From positions 107,246,501 to 107,310,500 of the forward strand of contig NC_135785.1 of the NCBI RefSeq assembly GCF_051106095.1: 64,000 bases of DNA, written 5' to 3'. This DNA comes from Pogona vitticeps. Its lineage: Eukaryota > Chordata > Lepidosauria > Squamata > Agamidae. Shown here piece by piece: positions 37,567 to 50,705 of this stretch (positions are counted from its first letter, which is position 1; every line of letters begins with the position of its first letter). The position numbers were made by a program, and so were the translations under genes. Below the pieces are notes generated by a model, which ran no database searches, had not been told where the DNA came from, and was given only the letters and a program-made list of their open reading frames with translations.

Positions 37567-38720
37567 TTGTGCACCCAAGTAAGCAGACAGCAGAACATCC
37601 TATCAAAGTTCATGTGAGTTCACTGAAACCCTGTTCGACAGGAAAAGAAATCCACAGAAACCATTGTAACTATAGAGCAGGATGACCTCTCTCCTCAGTT
37701 TGAAACAAATTTCAGCTGTAGTTGTTAAGCAGTGAAGAAATTACATTCAGGAGGAGATACCTAGATACGGTCATCTTTTGAATTCAGAGCTCATGAGCAA
37801 TATTCCTCACTAGTGTGCTGTGATGCATCCCAAAACACTCCCTTCTGCACAACTATGTACAATCCAATGCATTTGGCAGCCACAGCTTAATTTTCTGCCT
37901 ACCCAGCCAAATTTTCTTCAATTCCAACTTTCTATGGAGGAACTGAAAACCTGTTATAGACAGATGCTATTTAAAGACTTTCTGCCACTGATTTAACACC
38001 TGGGCTTTGGAGAAGCTGCCTCTTTAGGGTAGAAAGGCTGAAAGCTAGGGGACATGAAATTGTGTAGTGTGTAAAACGAGTAAAAAATTGAGGGAACGGA
38101 CACCAGTTAGCCCTGAGCATGGGGTCTTCCACCATAAAGGCTTTGCAAGAACACCATGTTCTTTTTCAGTGACTTTAATGTATAGCAGATTGCTTTAAAA
38201 ACAAAAACAACAAAAAGCACATAGACAAAAGCACACATTGCTGCAGGTACAAAGAACAAACAACACATGAGATTTCTTTCTTTCCCTTCTCTGCTATGCT
38301 CTACCAAACCCATAGTTATGGGGGGGGGGGACGGAGGGAGGGAGGGAGAGCTGCATCAGGTTCCAGCACCATCTGCCTATCACCCAAGAGAAAAACAGTG
38401 AAAGTAAGCTTAGGTGTGTGGCACACTAATCAACTATCTGTCAGACAGAAGAAATACGATAGGTCTGACATGCTGTTTAAGTATGAATCAAACTGTACTA
38501 AGCCTGGAAAAATCTAAGGTATAATCTTCTAGGGTATAATCTTCCTAGTTATTTTTGCTACAGTTTTTGTAGGATGTCATTAGAATGTAGTCACATCCAA
38601 CAACCTCAGAACAGTCCTACAAATAACAACTCGAACTTGAACTGTTTTCAGTAAGACAATCACATCAGTCTGTTTCAGCATATGTAGCATTTCTTTTGGC
38701 TAAAAAAGCAAGAACCAGAA

Positions 38721-38800
38721 GGGTGTGGTCCCCTTAAAGACTAACTGACCTATTACAGTGTGAAGCTTTTGTGGATCACAGTCCAATTCCTCAGAAAAAG
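38721..38800. repeat. fragment of the AGTCTTTAAGG...GGCACC hairpin family
   Basis: GTGTGGTCCCCTTAAAGACT then AAGCTTTTGTGGATCACAGT and TTCCTCAGAA match one arm of the same amniote hairpin family as 23411-23575. Confidence 0.45.
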
Positions 38801-39073
38801 GAACTTGAGCTTGAACTTTAATTGTCAAAAATAATTTGGTACTTATAACCCAAGGCATGGTGAGCAGCTTGAGGAAGCCACTAGCCATAGTCATTCCTGT
38901 GTCTGTGTGAAGTCCGTGTACCTTGCTATGTATAACTGCAGCTATTTGTTTGCACAGTGGGATGCATAAGCAGGCAAGCAAATGATATACTGTATACCCC
39001 AGCACTTCGCCAACTAGCTACTATTAGCTGCAACATGCTTGAACTATGGTGCTGAAGGAGAGCTTTGCAGATA

Positions 39074-39509
39074 TAGTGGTGCCCCGCTTGACAATGATAA
39101 TCCATTCCAGGAAAATCGCTGTTAAGCAAAATCGTCGTCAAGTGGGAAAAAAACAACCATTGGAATGCACTGAAAACCGGTCAATGCGTTCCAATGGGGA
39201 AATACCTCCATCGTCCCATAGAGAACTGCCGATCAGCTGTTTAAAATGCTGTCTTCCGAAGCAGGGGTCTGGAAAGCAGCCATTTTGAGAAGGGAGGGAA
39301 GCCATTTTACGAAGGGAAGCCATTTTGCGGAGCTGGAAAAATCATTGTTTAGCGAACAAACGGTTCGCGAAGCAGACTCCTAATTGACGTCAAGTGAAAA
39401 AAACCCATTGGAACCATTGTTTTGCGATTGCAATAGCGATCACAAAAAAACTCATCATAGAGCGATTTCGACGTCATGCGGGGTAATCGTCAAGTGGGGC
39501 ACACCACTG
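39074..39509. mobile_element. TA-flanked ~420-bp MITE, copy 4
   Basis: The left end is TAGTGGTGCCCCGCTTGAC and the right end GGGGCACACCACTG, with TA at 39072-39073 and 39510-39511. The interior differs from copies 1-3 by a tandem block with three CCATTTT motifs (39280-39330). 436 bp. Confidence 0.8.
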
Positions 39510-39540
39510 TACCATGAACTACCAAACTTTCCCAAGGAGC

Positions 39541-39795
39541 AAAAATGACAAAACTGAGACTGTTAATATTTTGGGCACATCATGAGAAGACAAGACTTGC
39601 AGGAAATAATAATAATGCTAGGAAAAGTTGAAGGCAGCAGGAAAAGAGGAAAGCCAAATATGAGATAGATTGATTCCATAAAGGAAGCCACAGGCTTGAG
39701 TTTGAAAGAGATGAGCAAGGCTGTTAATGACAAGACATTCTGGAGGTCACTCATTCATAGGATTGCCATAAATTGGAGGCAACGTGACCGGACAT
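39541..39795 (+). mobile_element. old RTE-like LINE 3' end
   Basis: The frame reads KMTKLRLLIFWAHHEKTRL, then RKANMR, DSIKEATGLSLKEMSKAV and DKTFWRSLIHRIAINWRQ. This is the BovB/RTE C-terminal pattern at far greater divergence than the BovB copies here, with stops. It directly follows MITE copy 4. Confidence 0.6.
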
Positions 39796-40387
39796 AACAA
39801 GTCCCACTGAACTCCATGGAATTAACTCCTGAGGAGGCCTGCACAGGACTCTGCTGCTTATAACTAACCTCCCAGCCTTTTACATAAAGTACTTCGAGTA
39901 CCACCACCCACCTCCAAAACTGGCACAGTTTCCTGTTGCCCTCCTTTTCCAGTTGTTGTTACAGCACCTGCTCAGCCTCTCTGTGCTGGCTGCTTAAACA
40001 AACAAACATAATACAATCTTGCAAGCAAGCAGACCCGAGGGACACTCTTCACTGCTCTACCATTTCTAGTTATCTATGAAAACGCATGGTAGCACCAGTC
40101 ACACAGCTTCCTCCACTGCAAGGATAGAGAGCTGGCAAAATGAAGCAATTTGAAATTAGACCCTCCAATTTAAATTGACTAGGGGTGGTGCCAAAGGAGG
40201 AGACAGACAGCAGCAATGCAACTGAAGTGGGGAACCACAGAGTAGAAAGAAGTTCATGACAGTAGCGAATAAGCATCAGTTTCTCACTTCTGATACATGT
40301 CTGACTTGCTGCCCGAAATAGTGCCATCTCTTGTCCTTTGATAGCCTTCCTCCGCTCCTCGGAATTAAACAGCCTACCTGCATTTAA

Positions 40388-42882
40388 CAATTTAGACCTG
40401 GTTTTTTCCACCAATGGGAGCGAGAGTGATCCGATGGTGACTGACCTTGAGTCGGTACCCTTGTCATGGTCGGATCACCACCTAATAAAATGCACCCTCA
40501 AAATGGCTCTCCCCCCTCGCAGGGAGCAGGGACCTATTGTTATGGTCCGCCCTCGAAGGCTACTGGATCCGGTTGGATTCCAGGAAGCCATGAGACGGGT
40601 TACGGCTGACCTGGCTGGCGCTCCTGTCGAGGCTCTGGTCGACGGCTGGTTTACCGCCGCGACTAGTGCTGTAGACACGATCGCTCCTGAACGCCCTCTC
40701 CGCCGCAGAGATCGCCCGGCGCCCTGGTATAACCAGGATCTCCGGACATCGAAGCGGGTCAGGAGACGGCTAGAGCGCAAGTGGAGAAAGGCCCCGACGG
40801 ATTTCAATTGTATAGCTGTCAAGGTCGCTACTAACCTTTACCTAGCGAAGGTAAAGGCTGCTAGTCGAACATATCTCGCTAACCGGATAAGCGAGGCTGC
40901 TAATCAGCAGGCGGAATTATTCCGTATAGTACGCGACCTATCCGGAATTGGCCCGAGTGACGGGCCTCCCCCTAGTTTTTCACCGGACCAATTTGCAGCA
41001 TTTTTTAAATCAAAAGTGGAGGCCATCCGCCGGGACCTCTCTCCTTTTTTGAATACAGTGAGTCGAGCAGAGATGTCCAGCGCTCCGTCTTGCCCGGTGA
41101 CCTTTGACTCTTTTCAGCCTGTCACGCCCGATACTGTGGCCAGGGCGCTTGACCGCTGTCGTGCCACCACCTCCTCTTTGGACCCTTGCCCGGCCTGGCT
41201 AATCAAGGCAGCCAGGCCTTCAACAACGGAATGGGCCACTGTAATAATTAATGGGTCTTTCCTTGAGGGCAGATTTCCATCTGCCCTCAAGGACACACTC
41301 ATTAGGCCCATTAGAAAGAAACCTAGCTTGGCGGCGGATGAAATTGGCAACTATAGGCCCGTCGCCAATGTTTCCTTCTTAAGCAAGGTAGTCGAGAGGG
41401 TGGTGGCCGATCAGCTTCAGGCGCTCCTGGATGAAACAGATGCCCTGGATCCATTCCAGTCGGGCTTCAGGCCGCGCCACGGTACAGAAACGGCATTGGT
41501 CGCCCTGTGCGATGACCTATTGAGGGAGGCCGACAGGGGCAAAATGTCTCTGCTGGTCCTCCTCGATATCTCAGCGGCCTTTGATACCATTGACCACGGT
41601 ATCCTCCTGGGGAGGCTCTCTGAGTTAGGAATAGGAGGCCGGGCTCTGGCCTGGCTCCGTTCCTTCTTGGAGGACCGCCCCCAGAGAGTACAGCTTGGGG
41701 AGAATGTCTCGGCCCCGTGGAGTCTCAATTGTGGGGTTCCACAGGGGTCGATCATCTCCCCAATGCTGTTTAATATCTATATGAGGCCGCTGGGTGGGGT
41801 CATCAGGGGGTGTGGAGCACAGTGCCATCAGTATGCGGATGACACGCAGCTCTACATCTCCTTTTCACCTACCGCAGGAGATGCCGTTCTGTCCCTCCAG
41901 CGCTGCCTGGAGACCGTACTGGAATGGATGCAGGAGAACGGGCTGAGGCTGAACCCGGACAAGACGGAGGTACTAAGGGTGGGCGCCCCCACAATAGGGG
42001 ATCTGGGAAACTCCCTCACTTTTGGGGGGGTGACCCTGCCCGCCAGGGACGGGGTCCGCAGCTTGGGGATCCATCTAGACCCGGCGCTCACTATGGAATC
42101 CCAGGTGGCGTCCGTGGTCCGCACCGCCTTTTTCCACCTTAGGCGGATAGCCCAGCTGCGATCCTACCTTGATGTTGGGGCCCTCACTACCTTGGTGCAT
42201 GCGCTCGTAATCTCAAGATTAGACCACTGTAATGCGCTCTACGTGGGGCTACCTTTGGGACTGCTGCGGAAACTACAGGTGGTGCAGAATGCGGCGGCCA
42301 GATTACTCAGTGGAGTGAGAAGATACCAACATATCTCCCCCACCCTGGCTGCTTTGCATTGGCTGCCCATCCGTTTCCGCATCAACTTCAAAGTGTTGAT
42401 GCTTGCGTATAAAGCCCTAAACGGTTTAGGACCTCGATACTTGGCGGAACGCCTCCTCCCACCAAGATCTACCCGTGTCACTCGTGCGAGCCAGGAGGTG
42501 AGACTGAGGAGCCTAACGCCGAGGGAGGCCCGGAAGGAAAAGACTAGAAATCGGGCCTTCTCGGCGGTGGCTCCTCGTCTCTGGAACGACTTACCCCCTG
42601 AGATTCGCGCAGCTCCCTCGCTGGGTATTTTTAAGAAACAATTAAAAACTTGGATGTTTAGGCAGGCCTTCCCAACAGATAATTCCTGACGATTTTTCCC
42701 TACCCTATAGCTCTCCTATCTTGTTTAATAATTTTTTTTTTCTTCTTTCTTTTTATTTTTGTTGAGTAATATGGTTATATGTATTTTATTGTTCTATTTT
42801 TATGTTGTTAGCCGCCTAGAGTGGTCCTCACACGACCAGATAGGCGGGATATAAATAAAATTAAAATAAAAAAAAAAAAAAA
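40388..42882 (+). mobile_element. L2-clade LINE, 5' truncated, reverse-transcriptase frame intact
   Basis: The element starts at the C-terminal end of the endonuclease (LDLVFSTNGSE, SWSDHHLIKC) and continues open to a stop at 42687-42689. RT motifs are all visible: SGFRPRHGTETALVALCDD, LLVLLDISAAFDTIDH with the first catalytic Asp, GVPQGSIISPMLFNIYM and YADDTQLYI. The C-terminus has FSAVAPRLWNDLPPEIRAAP and LKTWMFRQAFP. The 3' UTR ends GCCGCCTAGAGTGGTCC, AGATAGGCGGGATATAAATA and an A-rich tail. The ~770-codon frame without a break implies recent activity. Without the endonuclease it is not autonomous. Antisense to TSPAN14; host DNA from 40338 is read through in the same frame by chance. Confidence 0.9.
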
Positions 42883-45154
42883 TTTCCACGGGCACAAACT
42901 GTTTGGCGACACTATGCTACATCTCATATTATTTCACTAATTCAAAAACCAAACCAAAATAAAACCCTTACAAGCCATGCCTCGGCTATGTCAGGCACGT
43001 TACAATAATCACAAACAAAACAAGCCACAGAATTGTCTGACAGATGCATCACTTCTGGAATTTGTCCTCACAGATACCCTCGGAGATAGGTGAAGATAGC
43101 AGTCTCCTGTCAGGATGTCCCGAAAGCTTCAATGCTGAATAATTCATTGCACCCCACTGGCACTCTTCAGCCAATGGCAGCTATTTCTAGTCAAGATTAG
43201 CTGGGAAATGTTTCCCTATTGTGCACTTTCCAAGAGCTTCTTTTCATTCACTTATGACTCCGCCACGACCCATCTGAACCCTTCTATTGTACTGACTGGA
43301 ATGGCCAAAGCCTGTTGAGGGTTACAGAGGGGTGCATCGCTATGGGAGGGCATTCAGTCATCAACATTGCCACAGAGAAGGTTAGAGTTCAAGCAGATGG
43401 GGCCAACTTCACCACGAAGTAACCTCGGGCAACTACACAGGACATGATTTGGTAAAATCTACTGCCGCAGAAAGAAGCTATAGCTGACTTCCCTATCACA
43501 GTGCCACTTTGACGGGTATGGTGTTTGTACTCAAGACCAGCAGAAAGGGAGGAAGGATGGAGGGCTGATTCTATGGAGAAGGGAAAAAATGAGCCAAGCA
43601 TAAAAGAAGAGAGAGGGATTGTGGTGATCCCCCTTTACGCCCTTTATATCTTTGGGCTCCACAAAGGTAAACATGCCCTTTTCGCTGCCACCAGGTATTC
43701 TCTTAATACCAATACAATTCCCACACACTTAGGAGCTACTCAAAGAACTTAGGAATCAGGGGTTTCGATCAAACTTTCTTTCATTAAAGAACAAAAATTA
43801 TAAGGAGAATCAAACATAACTGTTTCAGGTGTTCAATTATATTAAATCATGTATTCAATCACAGGTATTATTCATATTATGCTTATGCGTTCATTCCTGC
43901 TTGTTCAATATGATGTAAACTGTTCAATTCTCTTTCCTAACCCCTCTAATCTATTCCTAAATCCTAACACTCTCTCAATAACTTCGTGTCCCTACTTCTC
44001 TCTAACCCTATCTCATTCCAACTCTCTTTTAACTGTCTCTTCCAGCTGTCTAACTGTCATTCTGACTCCGCCCCTCCTGCTCTATCTTCTGATTGACATG
44101 CAGGAATGATGTCATCTTTTGGGTTCCGCTACAGGGATATAGGCATATGCACAGACCCATATCTTCCCTTTGCCCTCTAGTCTGATGTTCTGCAACATGG
44201 TGCAAAACTTGCACAAAGTGACCCCACTGGAAGGTACAAAGTGGGGAGTACCAACTATAAAATGAGCTCGACAGACATAACTATGGAAATCAATAAAAAT
44301 ATCCTTTTGCCAGGAACTAGAGAGCTCCTGTTTATGACCAGTTTATTTGGGGCACAACATTTTCTACAATTATGTTTCCATGATGATTTTTTGAAAACAC
44401 CTTAAAAATTAATTAGCAACATAATGAGAAAAAACAACAACTCACGCTGATCACTAGTCTAATAAGATCAAAGTTGTAAATAACTTCATCAGGTATTGAT
44501 GCTCTCCATACTACATAATCATGTTAATAGTTCTCAATTAGTGCCTTCGGATTTCTTTTTTTACAGCTGAAAAACACACATGCAAAACTGATATGGAATT
44601 GGTTATAGTAAAAGAACTTAACTAATTTGCCTCTTAATAAAATTACTATTTTCAACTATTATAGAGTACTATGCAACATTTGCACATTTTTATACAAAAT
44701 GTGAAATTAAATGCGCAGCATGCAGACAGGCATTTCTGTTCATCTCTTGCACAAACTGTGTAAAAGATTCCTGCTTCTTACTTACTTACACAAGAGTAAC
44801 TTCCTCTAGCTTCAATTATTTTCCAACTCTGAGCCAACCCTTAGCTGCCACACCACTATGGGGACTCCAGAGAGTTACGGTATGGAGAGAGTTACGGAGA
44901 TAAACACTTTTCCGAATTTGCTATTTCTTGCAGTTCAGACCCAATTTATTATTCTAGCTTCCTTGTTCTTATCATTCTCGGGCAACCAAACAGCTAGGGA
45001 AGTGACTGGGACAGATCCTGACATGCGAACACAACCTGACCCTTCAAGAGATTCAATTCAAGGAATTATATGAAACAGCCCAGACAGTGAGAGGTAGCAA
45101 AATTCTTCTTATGGCTCTAAGACTGTTCTACTTTCTTTTTTTAGTGCTCTAAAA

Positions 45155-45496
45155 CAGGGGTCCTCAACCTCCGGACCATGGATTGCTCCCGGTTCATGGC
45201 CTTGGAAGGACCGGGCCACTGGGACAGATGAGCGGCAAGCAGGAGATGAGTGGCAAGAGAAGCTCCGCCTCCTGTCAGCATGCTCCTATTAGGTTCTAAC
45301 GCCTGTGCTGATCTGACAGGAGGCAGAGCTTCAGTTGTAGCTCACCTCCTGTTACTGCTCACCACTTCCTTTATGAGCTTGATTCAAAGCTATCCTCCAA
45401 CAACCTATGGAATAACAAGTATCTCCCCCTCGGGTGCTTGGAAGAATGGCCTTCAACTAAACTAGTCCCTGGTGTCAAAAAGGTTGGGGACCACTG
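45155..45496. mobile_element. hAT MITE (CAGGGGTCCTCAACC ends)
   Basis: The left end CAGGGGTCCTCAACCTCCGG and right end AGGTTGGGGACCACTG are inverted. The next inner phrases (ACCATGGATTGCTCC, TAGTCCCTGGTGTCAAAAAG) fit the vertebrate hAT end 'cccaacctttttggcaccagggacc'. The flanks show no clear 8-bp duplication. 342 bp. Confidence 0.7.
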
Positions 45497-45866
45497 AGGA
45501 CATCGGACAGGTGTAAATAATTATTGAAATAAGGAACCTTTTTAAGAGCTTGTGAAGTTCCTGAATTAATAATGTTGTAATTTTGAAAAGCATATTGCTC
45601 TTCAACCATTTCAAAACAGAGACAAACCTGATAAGCATTTTTCCAACAATGATTTACTGAAGTAGAATGCAGTAAGATCCGTCCTGAACTATTTTCACAG
45701 CAAGAGAACCATGTGTGTGTGTGTGTGTGCGTGTACCTCTACAGTTACTAGAATCAGATCACTAAAATTATTCACTTGGAATGCTCTTTAAAACTGACAA
45801 CTCAGTCTGTGTTTTCACTTTTTTTAAAAGTTATACATCTCAAGATGTCACTTCAGGAATAATATA

Positions 45867-46275
45867 CAGTGGCACCGCGCTTAACGAGTGCACCGTTTAA
45901 CGACTAATCCGCATAGCGACGCGTTTTTGTGATCGGTTTTGCGTTTGCATTGCGATGTTTTAGATATGGAAAACATCGCTTTGCGATGATTGGTAAGCGT
46001 TTCGCTTACCGATTTTCGCATAGCGATGTTTTAAAAACAGCTGACTGGTGGTTCCAAGATGGCCGCTGGAAGAAAAAATGGCCACCCGCAGCGTTTTTGC
46101 GCCCTGTCCTCGCTTACCGGGCAGCGAAAATGGCGGCTGGATGGAGGATTTCTGCACAGCGGTGAGTTTTTCCCCCATAGGAATTCCTATGGGGTTTTTT
46201 CCCCGCATAGTGACGAATCCAGATAGCGACGATTTTTTTTGGAACGGATTATCGTCGCTATGTGGGGCACCACTG
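45867..46275. mobile_element. TA-flanked ~420-bp MITE, copy 5 (distinct subfamily)
   Basis: The left end is CAGTGGCACCGCGCTTAACG and the right end TGTGGGGCACCACTG, with TA at 45865-45866 and 46276-46277. GCATAGCGACG replaces the CTTTACGACG seen in other copies. The interior holds CAAGATGGCCGC, AAAATGGCCACC and AAAATGGCGGCT. 409 bp. Confidence 0.83.
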
Positions 46276-46316
46276 TACCAGTTTGCATCCTTTATGTATG
46301 TTCCTGGAATTATTTA

Positions 46317-46622
46317 ATGGTTTGGGATCTCTCTACCTGTCTCTCCTTAAGATAGCCTACCCAAGCCACCTGGGCCAGCCAGGCTTTGCTCCTGCAGGAA
46401 GTCACCCCTAGAGAGATCTGGAAAACTCTCATCAGGAACTTGATCTTCTCCGTGGTGGCTGAGAAGAATGGAATGCATTGTCTGCTAATATATGCCAGGC
46501 TCCCTGCCTTCTGACTTCTGGGAAATGTGTTCAATCTGTATTGTTTGATTATGTTGATTCACTGTTGCTTCTGAGTTTAGAATTGCAATTAATTAAATAA
46601 ATAATAAAAATTTTAAAAAATA
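46317..46622 (+). mobile_element. LINE (L2/CR1-like) 3' end, decayed
   Basis: TTCTCCGTGGTGGCTGAGAA encodes FSVVAEK, matching the FSAVAP step of L2, followed by a short 3' UTR and an AAATAAATAATAAAAA tail. The clade is tentative. Confidence 0.5.
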
Positions 46623-48377
46623 AGATAGTACTTTCCAAACAAACCCAGAGTGAGATAATCTTCAACTTAGTTCCACATTTTTCAAGTTTAGAAGTATCAT
46701 TCTGGAGGGTAAGTACACACTGTTCCCATTAATCAGTGAGGATGGAGACAAGACAAGCTCGAGAACTGTTTTTTTTTAACATTTGATTGATGCAGAACTA
46801 GAAAGATCCCAACAAGATTCACTTCCTGTCAAATTATGCATCCAGGCACAGGTGGTGATTAATTAGCACATTACTAATTTATGGAGGTAGCTTCAAGAGT
46901 TGTAAGGTTGAAAAAAACCTGAGGCCTGTCTTCTTCTCTCCCATAAATTTCGATTCTAAAATGACTCCATTCAAACCCTACAGCATTTAACATCATCTTC
47001 AAGAGTGATATAGTGCATCTCTGATCTAGGAGGTCTTGCACAAAGGATTAACCGCAGAACATGCTTTGGGGCAGAAAAGGAGATTCCCCAAAAAATAAAT
47101 AAATGTGAGATACCTGTACAGTATCTTACACACACTGTTACAAAAAAAATGTTTGCTGAGTATCAAGCTGAAGAAACACCCTAAATCAGATTTCCCTTGA
47201 TTCAAGGCCAGAAAGATTTCCAAGCGGTTCAGTCTTCCAAACACTCCACATCATTGCCTTGCCATTATTTTGTACAGATGTCAGCTGACTATTTTCTCAG
47301 TGTGCTCTGTTTTAAAATCTCTTTTCAAAAACAGTGTACAGAAAAGAGGAGGGCACAAACAGGAGGGGTACTTTAAAGGCTTGACTGAAAACGTAATTTA
47401 TACATAATGGGACATTAGAGAGAATGAGGGAAGGTGGTTTGGTTACAGAACAAGAAGAAAGAAGGCCACTATTTGTGGAAACTATTCTTTTGCTTGCAAC
47501 AAGCAAGAGGTAACAAGTATGTCAACATCTCTCAGAAACAGCATGCCTACGTATCTAGCCATCTTAACTAAGTTGGTAACTTTATTAACTTCCTTTTAAA
47601 GACCAAACAAATGGAAGAATTTAAAACAACATCTCTCAAACAAACAATCATGTTAAGGTCTCATTAAGAAAGTACTCATGAGGCAGCACATAATATATAC
47701 ACTCAGAGAGAGTTAGCCTACTACATAGGTCCAACTGAAATCAAGCATTTCTAAGGCAATTTTTCTAAGCACTTCCAATTACTGTGTTTGGCCGGACCTT
47801 ATCAGAAAGAAGTTTCATATTCCTGTTGTTATAAAAGAGAAGGGATTGTGCTAAATTACCATTAAGCTATCTAATCTGTGGAAACAATGTATTCCGTAAC
47901 TATGCAATAACTCTTGTTAACCTTTCCGACAAGGCTGTGAAGCCTACAGCCCTCCAAGTGTTGCTGAGTCCCTTCAGTCCCCATCAACATAGGGGTTAAA
48001 GCCTGCCCAGGAAAGCCCTTAAGCACATTAAAGGGCAACTGAGAATTATATCTGTGATAAACCTCTGGATTACACTCTTCCACTCTACCCCACCAGACAT
48101 ACTGCTTAAATGAAACTTTTCTCCCAGTATGATACCAGGAGCATCCCGTTCCTTTTCTCCAGGCACAAGGCATTTGCCTCCAGAAACGTGCAAGCGGGCA
48201 AAATATAGTGGGCGGAAAAATTCTTGGCTCTCTAATAACACCACTATCATCAAAAGCTCGCTTTGTCTCATATTTGAGCAGCCCACGGCTTGACCCAACC
48301 TCATTAAGAAACAGGCTCATTAATCTGGCTCAGATTCATATATCTCAGCGTAACAAGTCTCCAACTTCAGAATGGGG

Positions 48378-48470
48378 AATATATGGCCCTCCAGAAGCGG
48401 CTGGACTGCAAATCCCATGATTTCTCACCATTGTCAATGCTGGCTATACCTCGGAAATTACAGCCCAGTA
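48378..48470. repeat. hairpin DNA-transposon relic
   Basis: TATGGCCCTCCAGAAGCGGC and ATCCCATGATTTCTCACC then AATGCTGGCTATACCTCGG are one arm and the centre of the common squamate hairpin. The second arm is shorter. Confidence 0.5.
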
Positions 48471-50429
48471 AGAGCTAGAAAACTACATACTCCCTAACCA
48501 ATCCTAATCTATTTGAAGGTGGCCCAATGTTGATAAGCATAACCTGGCTTGTTTTGACCCTAGGAACCAGTGTCCCAGGCTAAATGCAATGAAAATTGAT
48601 TGCTATGAAAACATCCTGGGCTTGTCACTGCATGCTAGATCAGCTGTTCTTTTTCAGAGGACCATCATAACTACATGGAGGAACTGAGGAGGCTGTACCC
48701 TTCTCGACTAGTTCCCCTTTCCCTTCCCTGTTGTGTAGAAAGATCTTTAACCTGCTCCAGATATGAAGACTCCCCTTGAGATTTGGAACAGCAATTAGGA
48801 AAATTCTCTTTTTTTGGACTACAACTCCCATAATAGCCCAGCCCGCACATCAAAGATCAACTGGACCAAACTCACAATGTAGACGTTGATCCAATAAAAT
48901 CAAATTTCAAGTGCTCACTCAAGGGGCATTGTGCAGCTGAGGTACCGTCGATGAGGCCTTCTGTTATTGGCTTAAAACCAAGGAGAAAAATACACAGGAG
49001 AAAAAACCTTCCTTAAGTATGAAAAATGCAAAACAAAGATGTGACCAGATGAACATCCAGATGTTCTGTGACTACAGCTCCTAGAATGTCTAGCCAGCAT
49101 ATCCAATGGTGGGGAAGGGTGCCACTTCTGGTTCAATAACATCTCTAGAGCCACATGTTGTCCACCCCTGCCCTGAAGAGTTGAGACCGTATACATCAAG
49201 GTGGGCAACTGTGATCTTCCAAATGTTTTTGGTCCATAAATCTTATACAGTAATCACAGAAGTTATGCTAACTACACTGATGAGTTTCTGATCCAAAACA
49301 TGTGGAGGGATCCATTAGCCCACACTATTATGACTCCAATGATAATAGTCAATGCCTTAAATTGTGTGTGAAAGAACATTTTACAAGTACTTGTCAATAT
49401 GATTAAATCCTATTATTGGGGCGGGGGGAGGGCAGACAAAACTCCAGAGCCTGCACCACCTGGCTTATCCCCTCCTTTCCACAGTGCCTGATGGACTTTC
49501 CTGACTTGTAATGTTTTGTTTTTACTAAATCACTATAACATGTTTTTCTTAATGGAATTGACATGAATATTTATCTTATTTGTAAGCCATTTGGAAGGAT
49601 TTGTATCCTAAGAGGCAGAATATACATAACTGCAATAATTATGATGAATAAAAACAGGTCTGGTGGGGGAACAGAGAGAGAACTGAGTGTTTTAAATCCA
49701 ACTGAAAGCTGCAATTTGTGGCGCACCAACATTACAAGGATAGCACAGCTGCTGTCCTATGTCTCCACAGTGCCATCCGCGTGGCAATGGGTCACCCAAC
49801 ATAAAGCAGCATCAAAATATGCCCAGTATACAGCACTGGAAACTTATGCACCCAGTCCTTGCAAATTTTGTGAACAAGGTTGAAAACATATTTTCAGTGG
49901 CAGCCTTTTTATGATGTGGATCTGTACTTTGGCTCTTGGCTGGCTTCCAACAGGCACCTCCTAAGTGCCACGGTATTTAATACAATTTAACAGAACTTCA
50001 TATACAAGTGAGCTAAGTGGAAGTACACAAAAATCTGTTGCCTTTGCTAGTCTGCAGTTCTATGTAATGGTGCATCTTCTGAGTCAGTGTTAAACAACTG
50101 CCTTAATTAGAAGGAACAGGTGATACCTTTAATTAAGGTGATATTATTAAGAATATTTAAGATGATACCATTAAAAATATAAAACAAAACAAAAAACAAA
50201 AAAATGGGCTTCTGGTGATAAACCATCTTCTTCAAAGCTGTGCATCAAGTTCTTGCGGGGATCTGAGGCTGGTCCACTCAATTTCTCCTTTCTGCTGTTT
50301 TGAAATTCAAAGAATTTATTTTTAGCTAAGGAAGGAAAGAAAGCCCAGAAGCATGTCCTGCCTTTAACAGAGCTGGGATTAGGATCTGAACAGAGCAAGA
50401 TCTGAAGGTCCTAGGAATGGATCTCAACA

Positions 50430-50705
50430 GATGGGAAACCCTGACATCTGAGTGTTCAACCTGGAGGCAGGTGATGCATCACTGCTTCTCCCAATTTGAA
50501 GAGACCCTTGTCCAGCAGGCCGAAGCAAACCCAAAACCAGCAAAATCAGGGAGTTGGACAGGGGACAGATTGTATTTGTCTTCTGTGTGGAAGGGACTGT
50601 CACTCTCGAATTGGCCTTCTCAGCCACACTAGATGCTGTTCCAAGCTCTCCATACAGAGCGCATTACCATAGTCTCTGGAGACTGAAGGATGCCTAATCT
50701 GATCT
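50430..50705 (+). mobile_element. LINE 3' end with a C-terminal C2H2 zinc finger
   Basis: STWRQVMHHCFSQFEETLV is followed, in another frame after decay, by TDCICLLCGRDCHSRIGLLS and HTRCC. The CxxCxRxCxSRIGLxSHxRxC pattern is the zinc finger found at the C-terminus of some vertebrate RTE-type LINE proteins. Old and broken. Confidence 0.65.

Noticed and set aside
47871-48320. 149-codon - strand frame in TSPAN14 intron 1
   Set aside because: No domain or repeat homology and no splice-site support; length is within chance for this amount of sequence.
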